Shown here: positions 55,511 through 64,000 of the stretch, one piece after another
How positions within the stretch are numbered: the first letter of the stretch is position 1
How the letters are laid out: the number at the start of each line of letters is the position of its first letter
Assembly (NCBI RefSeq): GCF_001613105.1
Contig: NZ_BDBS01000050.1
Coordinates: 32,499-96,498, forward strand
Length of the DNA stretch: 64,000 nucleotides
Direction of reading: 5' to 3'
DNA from: Nocardia pseudobrasiliensis NBRC 108224
GTDB taxonomy: Bacteria > Actinomycetota > Actinomycetes > Mycobacteriales > Mycobacteriaceae
Position numbers and translations under genes: made by a program
The notes under the pieces: model-generated
Seen by the model: only the letters and a program-made list of their open reading frames with translations
Database searches by the model: none
What the model was told of the DNA's origin: nothing

Positions 55511-56395
55511 GTGGACGAGGCGGGACTGGCCGAATTCGAGGCCCGGCGACCTCGGTTGTTCGCGCTGGCCTATCGCATGCTCGGGGCAGCCGGTGAGGCC
55601 GAGGATGTCGTACAGGAGGCGTATCTGCGCTGGGACGGCGTCGACCGCGCCGAAATCCGTTCCGCCGAGGCGTGGTTGACCACGGTCGTGGTGAATCTGT
55701 GCCGGAGCTGGCTCGACTCCGCGCGCGCCCGCCGCGAGACCTACACCGGACCGTGGCTGCCCGAACCCGTGCCGACCGGTCGCGGCGAACTCGGCCCGCT
55801 CGAGACGGCCGAACAGCGCGAACTGGTCTCGCTGGCGATGCTCACGCTGCTGGAGCGGCTGTCGCCGATCGAGCGCGCGGTCTTCGTGCTGCGCGAGGCG
55901 TTCGGCTATCCGCACGCCGAGATCGCCGAACTGCTGGAGCTGACCGAGGCCAACTGTCAGCAGCTCTATCATCGTGCGCGCCAACGGATCCGGGTCGATC
56001 GCGCCCGCTTCGAAACGCCGCCGGAACGGGCCAGGGAACTGTTCGAACGATTCCTGATCGCCGCCCGCACGGGCGATGTGGCCGCGCTGGAACGCATGTT
56101 CGCCGCCGATATCGTCGCCACGGCCGACGGCGGCGGCAAGCTGAACGCCGCGCGGCGGCCCATTCTGGGGGCGCAGCGGGTGGCGACCTATGTGGCCTGG
56201 CTGTTCGACCGCGATGTGCCCGGGATCGAACTCGCCGTCGAGGAGATCAACGGCGCGCCCGCGTTGGTCGCGCGGGTGCAGGGCGAGGCCATACTGATCG
56301 CCTCGATCGATGCGACCGAGGCGGGCGTCGCGGCCGTCTGGGTGCTGGTCAATCCGGACAAGCTCGCCTACTTCCAGCGCGTCGACGCCCTGTGA
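55511..56395 (+). CDS. sigJ: ECF41-type RNA polymerase sigma factor (SigJ-like)
   Basis: 294 residues. Sigma2 (about 8-75) and sigma4 (about 112-165; LSPIERAVFVLREAFGYPHAEIAELL), then a SnoaL-like C-terminal domain (170-294). Three ECF41 hallmarks are present: WLPEP at 82-86, DGGGK at 206 and NPDKL at 281. In this group the C-terminal extension both activates and inhibits the sigma factor instead of an anti-sigma protein. ECF41 genes normally neighbour an oxidoreductase, as here (56476). Confidence 0.93.
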   Translation: MDEAGLAEFEARRPRLFALAYRMLGAAGEAEDVVQEAYLRWDGVDRAEIRSAEAWLTTVVVNLCRSWLDSARARRETYTGPWLPEPVPTGRGELGPLETAEQRELVSLAMLTLLERLSPIERAVFVLREAFGYPHAEIAELLELTEANCQQLYHRARQRIRVDRARFETPPERARELFERFLIAARTGDVAALERMFAADIVATADGGGKLNAARRPILGAQRVATYVAWLFDRDVPGIELAVEEINGAPALVARVQGEAILIASIDATEAGVAAVWVLVNPDKLAYFQRVDAL

Positions 56396-56475
56396 CCGAG
56401 GACACGGTCTTCTCCTGTCAGGGATGAGGTCGCCGTCCGGTCTGGATTGTGTCGGCCTCTTCGGAAGGAGTCACA

Positions 56476-57558
56476 ATGAGCGGGCAACATCGAATCGTCG
56501 TACTGGGTGCGGGCTATGCGGGTCTGGCGGCGGCGCGCCGTTCGGCCAAGGCGCCGGGCGCGCGGGTCACCGTGGTCGACGCGCGTGCCGAATTCGTCGA
56601 GCGGGTGCGCTTGCACCAGGCCGCGGCCGGGCAGAGCGTGGCGCATCGCAATCTGCGGAAGATCCTGGAGCGCAGGGGTATTCGATTCGTTCAGGGTATG
56701 GCGGTCGGAATCGACACCGCCGGTCGGCAATTGGCGCTCGCGGACGGCGGAACCGTCGAATACGACACGTTGATCTACGCCCTCGGCAGCCGTGCCGATC
56801 TGGAGAGCGTCGCGGGTGTGCGGGATTACGCGCTGAGCGTGGCGACCGCCGACGATGTCGAGGCCATGCGCCCACTGCGCGGCCGGGTCCTGGTGGTCGG
56901 GGGCGGCGCGACCGGTATCGAGACGGCGGCCGAACTGGCCGAATCGCGACCGGATCTGTCGGTGGCCCTGGTGAGCTCGGAGGAACCGGGCGCGTGGCTG
57001 TCGGATCGGGCCCGCGGACATATCCGCGCCACCCTCGAGCGCCTCGGCGTCTCGGTGCGCGCCGGGGTGAAGGTGGTGGAGGTGCTCGCCGACGGGGTGC
57101 GCACTGCCGACGGTGAGACCCTGCCCGCCGAAAGCGTGCTGTGGACAACCGGATTCGCGGTGCCCGACCTGGCCGCTCGGGCCGGATTGGCGGTCGACGC
57201 GCGCGGCCGCCTGCTCGTCGACGAACAGCTGCGCACCTCCGATCCCGCCGTCTACGCGGCGGGCGACTGCGCGGTCGTGATCGGCCCCGACGGTCGTGAG
57301 CTGCGGATGGCCTGCGCCACGGCCATACCCGTTGCCTCGCGCGCCGCGGCGGTCGTCACCGCCCGGCTGCGCGCCACCGAACCTCCGGCGCCGCGCTTCC
57401 GCTACTACCTGCAGTGCATCAGCCTGGGCCGCCGCGATGCCGTCATCCAATTCCTGCGCGCCGACGACACACCCACCCCGCGTGCCCTCACCGGCAGGCC
57501 CGCGGCCTGGGTGAAAGAGGCCATCGTGCGGGGTGCGGCCCGGGTGGCTCGGCCCTGA
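56476..57558 (+). CDS. FAD-dependent pyridine-nucleotide oxidoreductase (NDH-2/AIF-like)
   Basis: 360 residues. Two Rossmann folds: FAD site IVVLGAGYAGLAAARR (about 6-21) and NAD(P)H site VLVVGGGATGIETAAELAE (about 140-158), plus the C-terminal FAD motif VYAAGDCAV. No C-terminal amphipathic membrane anchor is apparent, so a soluble quinone or small-molecule reductase is possible. AAGGAG before ATG 56476. Directly downstream of the ECF41 sigma factor and most likely its target gene. Confidence 0.9.
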   Translation: MSGQHRIVVLGAGYAGLAAARRSAKAPGARVTVVDARAEFVERVRLHQAAAGQSVAHRNLRKILERRGIRFVQGMAVGIDTAGRQLALADGGTVEYDTLIYALGSRADLESVAGVRDYALSVATADDVEAMRPLRGRVLVVGGGATGIETAAELAESRPDLSVALVSSEEPGAWLSDRARGHIRATLERLGVSVRAGVKVVEVLADGVRTADGETLPAESVLWTTGFAVPDLAARAGLAVDARGRLLVDEQLRTSDPAVYAAGDCAVVIGPDGRELRMACATAIPVASRAAAVVTARLRATEPPAPRFRYYLQCISLGRRDAVIQFLRADDTPTPRALTGRPAAWVKEAIVRGAARVARP

Positions 57559-57567
57559 GCTAACGCC

Positions 57568-57584
57568 GTCAACAATTCGTTGAC
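57568..57584. promoter_or_regulatory. Operator 1 of the HTH-ClpN gene
   Basis: Perfect palindrome GTCAAC-AATTC-GTTGAC. Its right arm gives the -35 hexamer TTGACT (57580-57585). Confidence 0.75.
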
Positions 57585-57596
57585 TCGACGACGTTA

Positions 57597-57613
57597 GTCA
57601 ACTTAAAGTTGAC
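57597..57613. promoter_or_regulatory. Operator 2 of the HTH-ClpN gene
   Basis: Perfect palindrome GTCAAC-TTAAA-GTTGAC, 29 bp (nearly three DNA turns) from operator 1. Its centre TTAAAG (57603-57608) is a -10 candidate at 17 bp from TTGACT, so both promoter hexamers lie inside operators. The start codon at 57616 is about where transcription would begin, giving a leaderless mRNA. Confidence 0.75.
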
Positions 57614-57615
57614 GC

Positions 57616-58407
57616 ATGACGCAGAACATCCGCCTCGACGATCTGATCGAAGGCATAAAGCGGGCGCGCCCCGACGACGCGCTCGAGCAACTGTCCGACG
57701 CGGTCGTGGCCGCCGGACATCTCGGCGATGTGGCCGATCACCTCATCGGCCACTTCGTCGATCAGGCCCGGCGGTCCGGCGCCTCCTGGACCGATATCGG
57801 CCGCAGCATGGGCGTGACCAAACAGGCCGCGCAGAAGCGATTCGTCCCCAAAGCCGATGCGACACTGGACCCCAGCACCGGATTCGCCCGCTTCACCACG
57901 CGGGCCCGGGCGGTCGTGGTGGCTTCGCAGGAGGAGGCCCGCCGGGCGAGCAATGCCGAGATCCGGCCCGAGCATCTAGTGCTCGGCCTGCTCGCCGATC
58001 CGCAGAGCCTGGCCGCGCACGCGATCGTCGGTAACGGGGTGAGTCTGGACGCGGTCCGCCGCGTCGCCACCGCCGCCCTGCCGCCCGCGGCCGAGGATCT
58101 GCCTGCCCTGATCCCCTTCGACGCCAATTCCCGCAAGGCCCTGGAGCTGACCTTCCGCGAGGCTCTCCGCCTGGGCCACAACTACATCGGCACCGAGCAC
58201 ATCCTGCTGGCACTGCTCGAACAGGAGAACGGGACGGGGCTGCTGTCCGGCCTGGGGCTGGATCGCGATGCGGTGGAGGCGGATATCGTCGCCCTGCTCG
58301 CCCCGCTGGCGGCGGCGAACGCGCCGACTCCGCCGACTCCGCCGGATGCCCCCGCGCCGCCGACACCCCCTACTCCGCCCGCACCCCCTACTCCGCCCGC
58401 TCGATAA
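57616..58407 (+). CDS. HTH domain fused to Clp N-terminal (ClpN) repeats; probable autoregulator
   Basis: 263 residues. N-terminal helices, then a helix-turn-helix (residues 56-76, WTDIGRSMGVTKQAAQKRF), then two Clp N repeats (about 90-150 and 165-235; NAEIRPEHLVLGLL and LGHNYIGTEHILLALL), and a Pro/Thr/Ala-rich tail. No ATPase module, so it is not a chaperone itself; ClpN modules bind adaptor or substrate proteins. With twin palindromes on its promoter it looks like a repressor sensing protein quality or a Clp partner. Convergent with tam, 3 bp apart. Confidence 0.88.
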   Translation: MTQNIRLDDLIEGIKRARPDDALEQLSDAVVAAGHLGDVADHLIGHFVDQARRSGASWTDIGRSMGVTKQAAQKRFVPKADATLDPSTGFARFTTRARAVVVASQEEARRASNAEIRPEHLVLGLLADPQSLAAHAIVGNGVSLDAVRRVATAALPPAAEDLPALIPFDANSRKALELTFREALRLGHNYIGTEHILLALLEQENGTGLLSGLGLDRDAVEADIVALLAPLAAANAPTPPTPPDAPAPPTPPTPPAPPTPPAR

Positions 58408-58410
58408 CGC

Positions 58411-59178
58411 TCATTCGGGAATGCGGGCCACGGCGAACACCCGACGGAACGGCAACCAGGTCGTCCCGTCGGTCTGCTGGGGGTAGGCCGCCCGCAGGAT
58501 CGGCGCCAGTTCGGCGGTGAACCGATCCCAGTCGGCATCGTCGAGCGCGTTTCGGACCGGCCGCAGCGCGGTGCCCGAAACCCACTTCAGAACCGGATCG
58601 TCACCGGTCAGACGCTGCAGATAGGTTGTCTCCCAGGCATCGACAGCGCATCCGGCCTCGGTGAGCACCGTCGCGTAGCCCGTCGGATCGAGGACATTGC
58701 GCGATTGCAGGACGCCGGTCGGCTCGAGCCGTTCCCGCCACTGATCCCGCGCGGCCAGTTCGCGAATGCTGTTGTGCGAGGGCGCGTCGAAATTGCCCGG
58801 CACCTGGATGGCCAGCCAGCCGCCCGCGGGCAGCGCCGCGGCCCATTCGGTGAGCAGGGCGGGGTGCCCGGTCACCCACTGCAGCACGGCATTGCAGATC
58901 ACCACATCGGTATCCGGCTGGGGTCGCCAGTCGCGCACATCGAGTAGTTCGGCCGTCACGCCCCGGGCCCGGGCGGCGGCCACCATCGCGGGCGAGGAGT
59001 CCGAGGCCTCGACGATCGCGTCGGGCCATCGCTGCGACAGTGCGGTGGTCAAATGTCCCGGCCCGCAGCCGAGATCGACGACACGCCGAGGGTGCTCGGC
59101 GCGCACGCGTCCGAGCAACTCGAAAAAGGGGCGTGAACGGTGGTCGTCGAAGGCCAGGTACTGCTGGGGATCCCACAT
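58411..59178 (-). CDS. tam: Trans-aconitate 2-methyltransferase
   Basis: 255 residues. Class I SAM methyltransferase: SAM site VVDLGCGPGHLTTAL, ASDSSPAMVAAA, VICNAVLQWV; N-terminus MWDPQQYLAFDDHRSRPF is the Tam signature. Methylates trans-aconitate, which otherwise inhibits aconitase. The C-terminal part has the family pattern LRPVRNALDD and FRRVFAVARI. Confidence 0.93.
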   Translation of the reverse strand: MWDPQQYLAFDDHRSRPFFELLGRVRAEHPRRVVDLGCGPGHLTTALSQRWPDAIVEASDSSPAMVAAARARGVTAELLDVRDWRPQPDTDVVICNAVLQWVTGHPALLTEWAAALPAGGWLAIQVPGNFDAPSHNSIRELAARDQWRERLEPTGVLQSRNVLDPTGYATVLTEAGCAVDAWETTYLQRLTGDDPVLKWVSGTALRPVRNALDDADWDRFTAELAPILRAAYPQQTDGTTWLPFRRVFAVARIPE

Positions 59179-59273
59179 CAGAGGCTCCAGGGGTCGCGTC
59201 TACCAAACCGTACGTACGTACTGTATTTCCGAAATGCAGGATTGCACAAGCCTTGTCCGGATACGATGTTGCT

Positions 59274-59564
59274 ATGGCGGATGATCGCGATTCCGACCTA
59301 ATAGCAGGGGAATTACGCTCCGACCTGCTGCGGGCGCTTTCGTATGTACAGACCGAGACCGGTCCGGACGGTAGCTACATCGTCAACGGCGACTTGCCGC
59401 CCGATGTGGCGCCGCCCTTCATCCGTGCCATCATGCGCATCGAGGCCGAACTGCTGATCAACGATGCCGAGCAGGTCACCGTCGAGCGTGGTGAACCGCG
59501 CTCGCCCGAGGAACGCCGCACCGATGCCTTCCTGGCTCTCGCGCTGCGGGTGACCGACACCTGA
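59274..59564 (+). CDS. Hypothetical protein (96 aa)
   Basis: ATG-started frame between tam and groEL. Acidic, with AGELRSDLLRALSYVQTETGPDG, DLPPDVAPPFIRAIMRIEAELLINDAEQV and a Arg/Glu-rich end (GEPRSPEERRTDAFLALALRV). All alpha by appearance, no membrane part. No Shine-Dalgarno; perhaps leaderless. Its 3' end is 17 bp before the first CIRCE element. Family unknown. Confidence 0.65.
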   Translation: MADDRDSDLIAGELRSDLLRALSYVQTETGPDGSYIVNGDLPPDVAPPFIRAIMRIEAELLINDAEQVTVERGEPRSPEERRTDAFLALALRVTDT

Positions 59565-59581
59565 TCGTCGCTCCTCCCGAC

Positions 59582-59608
59582 CTTGCACTCGATACCAGAG
59601 AGTGCTAA
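59582..59608. promoter_or_regulatory. CIRCE element 1 (HrcA operator) of groEL
   Basis: CTTGCACTC-N9-GAGTGCTAA, close to the consensus TTAGCACTC-N9-GAGTGCTAA. Confidence 0.9.
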
Positions 59609-59616
59609 AAAGGGAT

Positions 59617-59643
59617 CTGGCACTCCCGACCTGTGAGTGCCAG
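59617..59643. promoter_or_regulatory. CIRCE element 2 (HrcA operator) of groEL
   Basis: CTGGCACTC-N9-GAGTGCCAG, a perfect 9-bp inverted repeat, 35 bp from the first element and about 105 bp before groEL. Two operators suggest tight HrcA repression relieved by heat. Confidence 0.92.
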
Positions 59644-59747
59644 GTCGGGATGGTGAGAGCGGGATCCACGACACTCCTGCTCGTCCGTCGCGGGCACCGA
59701 GCCTGGCCAGATCGTGTCAATCCCCTGATCTGGAGGATCTCAACGCA

Positions 59748-61373
<1,626 letters not shown>

Positions 61374-61403
61374 GTCCAGCCTCCCGGCAACCTGGTTAGT
61401 CCC

Positions 61404-61440
61404 GAAGGCCGGTCCACCCTCGAGGTGGGCCGGCCTTCGG
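61404..61440 (+). terminator. groEL terminator
   Basis: 16-bp stem CGAAGGCCGGTCCACC / GGTGGGCCGGCCTTCG (one G-U pair) with a 5-nt loop, 30 bp after groEL. Confidence 0.85.
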
Positions 61441-61512
61441 CCTGTTCGGGCATAGGATGGGCGGGACCGCGCTCTGCCGGAGTGGGCGAGTATCGATCCC
61501 GAGTCGCTCGTC

Positions 61513-61679
61513 GTGACCGAGGAACAGTTCGACGAACTGCCCGAAGAGATCCAGAAGCGCATCGAGGTGCTCGATGGCATGGTCATCCTCCGCCGCAGCG
61601 GCAGCCCGGAGCAAACATTGTGGCCCGCATGCTGGCGAATGCGCTGGACTCCTCGGGCAGCCGGAAAGATGACCGGTAG
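61513..61679 (+). pseudogene. Truncated, frameshifted Uma2 family gene
   Basis: From GTG 61513 the frame reads TEEQFDELPEEIQKRIEVLDG and VILRRSGSPE, the standard N-terminus of Nocardia Uma2 proteins. It then shifts: the continuation NIVARMLANALDSSGSRK lies in another frame and ends at a stop at 61679. Only about 50 of about 200 residues remain, so it is a relic. An intact family member is at 26764. Confidence 0.75.
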
Positions 61680-61712
61680 TCCTTGTCGGTGCGCGTGATT
61701 ACGCTGCGGCCC

Positions 61713-63200
61713 GTGACCGAAACGGTGGGGGAAGATCTTCCCGGCGCGATCGAGATCATCTCGGCCGCAGCAGAATTCGAATGGGACTGGACTCGCGAGC
61801 AGATTCCGCGGTTGGCGGAGCGGTTGGGGTGGCGCGAGCCCGAGCCGAAGGGGCCGCGCTACAGCTGGTTCTGGACCACGCTCGCGGTTCGCAATCCGGT
61901 GGCGCAGTATCAGGTTCTGATGGGCGATGACATCTTTCGCATCGTCGTCAACATCACCGACAAGGATCTGTCCGCCCGCGCCGATCGCAAAGATCGGCCG
62001 GTTGATCAGGCCGCCCTCGTGGAATTGACCGACCGCATGCGTACCGAGTGGGGCGAGCCGTCCCGGCGGGATCACGTCGACGCCTCGACCGTGTGGTGGG
62101 ATCTGCCGGGCCTGACCTTCGGCCTCGCACCCGGCACCGGATCCATCGACCTGGTGCTGATGAAACCGGCACAGGCCCGGCAGCTGATCGGCATGGCCGT
62201 CACTCGCGCCGAGGCCGAGCGCAAGGACGCCGAACGGGCCGCGGCACTGACCGACTCGAATCTGCTCCTCGCCGTGATTCCGCTTCTGGCGCAGGCGGAT
62301 CCGGGCGATTGGTCGCGGACCGCCGTGGCCCGGCTCCTCGACGCGACAGACTGGGACAGCCGAGAGGAGGACAGGTCGTCCCTCTCGGCGCGGTCACGGA
62401 CCGACACCGTAGACGCGCGGTTCATCGCTTCGAGGACCGGCGACTACATCGACCGAGGGCGGTTCGGGCTCGGTGAATTCGAATCGCTGTGGACCACGCA
62501 CCACTTCGCACCGGCCGTGCTCGACACGGTTCATGCGACCGCTCTCGCCGAATGCCGTCGCCAGCTCGGCACACCGACGCTGGTCGGTGGGCCCGGCGCG
62601 CTGGCGATCTGGCGGCGGCCCGACACCACCCTCACCCTCTCCCGTGACCTGCGGAATTCTTCGATCACAGTCCAGCTGACACCGACCGAACCCACCGAGC
62701 GCTATGTGCATTGGCAATGGGACTGCGATGACGACTGGCGTGCCGAGGAGCGGTGGCTGGTCTGTCCGGACGTCGAGAATCCGGTGTCGGGAGCCGCGCT
62801 GAAGCAGATGTGGGGGCATCCCGAACAGGGCGGGATGGGCGATTCGGTTCGTCTGGAACGTGATGTCGTCGAACTGTTCACCTCGCTCGGCGCCGATCTG
62901 CCGGTGCTGCATCCCTATGCCACGAAGGTCGTCTGGATCGTCCAGGGTCCTGCCGATGGCTTCGTTCAGGGCTACTTCTGTGCCGACGAGCGGATCTGTC
63001 GCGTGGAGTCGTGGGCTCGGGGTGAGCAGACTCGTTCCCAGGAGTTCCCGCTCGGATTCGACGGTGGTGCTCGGGCCGCCGCGATTGTGCTGGCCGCCCT
63101 CGGCGAGCCGCCCCTCGCCAATCGGCTCGAGGAACTGCGCTGCGAAGCGTGGGCCGAGCCGAAACCACAGCGGCTCTGGACAATTCGGTTCGGTATCTGA
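61713..63200 (+). CDS. Large hypothetical protein, probably DUF6301-like, two related halves
   Basis: About 495 residues. The start is uncertain, with TTG 61683, GTG 61689, 61695 or 61713 and no clear ribosome site. The N-terminal half has WDWTREQIPRLAERLGWREPE and an alpha/beta pattern seen in Nocardia DUF6301 proteins; the C-terminal half (about 300-495) has a similar beta-rich layout (YVHWQWDCDDDWRAEERWLV). Linker residues 180-290 are helical and Asp/Arg-rich. No signal or membrane part. Rich in Trp. Function unknown; it starts just after the Uma2 relic. Confidence 0.72.
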   Translation: MTETVGEDLPGAIEIISAAAEFEWDWTREQIPRLAERLGWREPEPKGPRYSWFWTTLAVRNPVAQYQVLMGDDIFRIVVNITDKDLSARADRKDRPVDQAALVELTDRMRTEWGEPSRRDHVDASTVWWDLPGLTFGLAPGTGSIDLVLMKPAQARQLIGMAVTRAEAERKDAERAAALTDSNLLLAVIPLLAQADPGDWSRTAVARLLDATDWDSREEDRSSLSARSRTDTVDARFIASRTGDYIDRGRFGLGEFESLWTTHHFAPAVLDTVHATALAECRRQLGTPTLVGGPGALAIWRRPDTTLTLSRDLRNSSITVQLTPTEPTERYVHWQWDCDDDWRAEERWLVCPDVENPVSGAALKQMWGHPEQGGMGDSVRLERDVVELFTSLGADLPVLHPYATKVVWIVQGPADGFVQGYFCADERICRVESWARGEQTRSQEFPLGFDGGARAAAIVLAALGEPPLANRLEELRCEAWAEPKPQRLWTIRFGI

Positions 63201-63287
63201 TCGCGGGGGCATGGACATTTCCGGTGTGGTCCGGGATGATCGTCTGTTCGGCTTCAGTCGGAAGCCGTCGTTAGGGGAGAACAGATC

Positions 63288-63707
63288 ATGTTTTCGATGG
63301 GCAGGATTGCCCTGGGGGTCGTCGCGTCCGCCGTCGCCGTCATCTCCGTCGCCGCGCCCGCGCAGGCCGATCGTGGGCCGGATGGTCACTACTACGGTGC
63401 GATCGCGATTTCGACCGACAATCCCGAGGACGCCACGGTCGGATACATCACCGCTCGGTATCCGAGTCAGGCCGCGGCGGATCGGGCCGCGCTGGAGGGG
63501 TGCGGATATTCCAATTGCTGGATCATCGTTCGGTACGTCGACGGATGTGGGGCGCTCGCCGAACGGGACGGCCGGTATCTCGGTGGCGTCGGGGCCACTC
63601 AGGCCGAGGCCGAACGAGCCGCAATTGCGGCATTCGGTCCGACGCCGCCACCGTCGTTGAGTTCGGAGCCCACTCCGGCTCGAGTGGTCGATTCTCAGTG
63701 CAACTGA
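63288..63707 (+). CDS. Secreted DUF4189 protein
   Basis: 139 residues. Clear Sec signal with cleavage after PAQA (residue 27). The mature part has the DUF4189 pattern HYYGAIAISTD, ARYPSQAAADRAALEGCG, NCWIIVRYVDGCGALAERDG and GATQAEAERAAIAAFG, with cysteines that can pair. GGGGAGA precedes ATG. Many paralogues of this small secreted family occur in Nocardia; role unknown. Followed by a strong terminator. Confidence 0.9.
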   Translation: MFSMGRIALGVVASAVAVISVAAPAQADRGPDGHYYGAIAISTDNPEDATVGYITARYPSQAAADRAALEGCGYSNCWIIVRYVDGCGALAERDGRYLGGVGATQAEAERAAIAAFGPTPPPSLSSEPTPARVVDSQCN

Positions 63708-63709
63708 CG

Positions 63710-63743
63710 AAATGCCGGTTCGCCCTCGGGCGGGCCGGCATTT
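63710..63743 (+). terminator. Terminator after the DUF4189 gene
   Basis: 15-bp stem AAATGCCGGTTCGCC / GGCGGGCCGGCATTT (two G-U pairs), CTCG loop, three Ts at the end. Confidence 0.85.
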
Positions 63744-63787
63744 CCGCTATCCGGCGTAGCGGCCGTTTGGGCGCGTGACCAGGCGAT

Positions 63788-63817
63788 TTGACATTGAAAG
63801 CGGTTGGCACGTAACTT
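63788..63817 (+). promoter_or_regulatory. Strong promoter TTGACA-N18-TAACTT (putative rrn P1)
   Basis: Near-consensus sigma-70-type -35 and -10 in a region with no further gene, 40 bp past the terminator. It fires towards the right edge. The remaining window to 64000 has no coding frame, consistent with an untranslated rRNA leader. Confidence 0.6.
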
Positions 63818-63925
63818 ATTCCAGGTCAGAGCGACACGGACACCGACCCGGGCCTGAGAGGCCAGGGAGAACGAGGTTGGACGAGGAGCGCCTGACGATC
63901 ACACTGGCTCGACCGAGACCCCGAT

Positions 63926-63955
63926 TTGGATCGGAGTGGAGGGCTGAGCTAAGCT
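63926..63955 (+). promoter_or_regulatory. Second promoter TTGGAT-N18-TAAGCT (putative rrn P2)
   Basis: The -10 is followed by TGAAAAGTTGCCTCACG and, further on, GAGCGGGACAAGAGCCCGG, which resembles the mycobacterial rrn start region (TAGACT then a GTTGCCC block and hairpin). The rRNA genes themselves would lie beyond the window. Confidence 0.5.
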
Positions 63956-64000
63956 TGAAAAGTTGCCTCACGATCGAGCGGGACAAGAGCCCGGGAGATT

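Noticed and set aside
56396..56475. ECF41 promoter (TGTCACA with downstream CGTC) before the oxidoreductase gene
   Set aside because: TGTCA and CGTC can be found, but the spacing is about 13 bp, shorter than the known arrangement, so I do not annotate it.
59212..59222. GTACGTACGTAC self-complementary run upstream of tam
   Set aside because: Short alternating sequence; symmetry arises by simple repetition and there is no second copy to support an operator.

Overview
The window is a 64 kb piece of a high-GC actinomycete chromosome, most likely Nocardia or a close relative in the Mycobacteriales. Reasons: strong GC bias at third codon positions; many GTG/TTG starts and 4-nt ATGA/GTGA operon overlaps; F420/deazaflavin and mycolata-type protein families; and a gene order matching the M. 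tuberculosis block Rv0422c to Rv0440 as I remember it (thiD, thiC, xthA, GNAT, def, DUF3263, LytR_C protein, sodC, carboxylate-amine ligase, Cdc48-like AAA ATPase, pssA, psd, groEL2). No plasmid, phage or intact insertion sequence is visible. The left edge cuts a gene. The right edge appears to end in the promoter and leader of an rRNA operon.

Layout. 1-1.05 kb: end of a class III nucleotide cyclase and a tiny membrane protein. 1.2-10.3 kb: an Atu/Liu-like catabolic operon (AtuA-family protein, two acyl-CoA dehydrogenases, two acyl-CoA carboxylase subunits, crotonase, TetR) for a branched acyl-CoA of unknown identity. 10.35 kb: tRNA-Glu(CTC). 10.45-14.1 kb: a small ORF and a GT39 + GT2/GtrA glycosyltransferase pair. 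14.3-18.5 kb: deazaflavin reductase, thiD, TetR, a broken VOC gene beside a palindromic repeat cassette, and thiC under a TPP riboswitch. 18.6-24 kb: secreted lipase, TetR, and the tyrosine/homogentisate genes fahA-hmgA with a TetR. 24.2-27.4 kb: a FadE5-type dehydrogenase, a membrane protein and a Uma2 nuclease-fold protein. 27.5-32.9 kb: the mycobacterial-type housekeeping block, followed by a 402-bp minisatellite. 33.4-46.5 kb: PAP2/IPC-synthase-like protein, an Mnh/Mrp Na+/H+ antiporter operon with an A-B fusion, an unknown polytopic protein, Cdc48-like ATPase, phosphatidylserine/phosphatidylethanolamine synthesis genes, and GlsB. 46.8-49 kb: a KAS III-like enzyme, SIMPL lipoprotein and SRPBCC protein. 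49.2-52.9 kb: a redox-looking signalling cassette (receiver-FAD oxidoreductase fusion, cNMP-domain histidine kinase, UBP zinc finger). 53.1-57.6 kb: two tandem AraC regulators, a lipoprotein, and an ECF41/SigJ sigma factor with an FAD oxidoreductase. 57.6-61.4 kb: an HTH-ClpN protein with twin operators, tam, a small ORF, and groEL under two CIRCE elements. 61.5-64 kb: a broken Uma2 gene, a large hypothetical, a DUF4189 secreted protein and the putative rrn promoters.

How the parts work together. Several regulatory circuits can be read directly: the TPP riboswitch on thiC, CIRCE/HrcA on groEL, a TetR palindrome between thiD and its divergent TetR, and two perfect 17-bp palindromes in the promoter of the HTH-ClpN gene that suggest autorepression. 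A shared palindrome, TACG-N4-CGTA, lies upstream of both the FadE5-like and the KAS III-like genes and may define a lipid regulon. The most promising under-described units are the receiver-FAD reductase / cNMP-kinase / UBP-finger cassette and the HTH-ClpN autoregulator. All functional calls come from reading motifs and recalled families; no database search was run.
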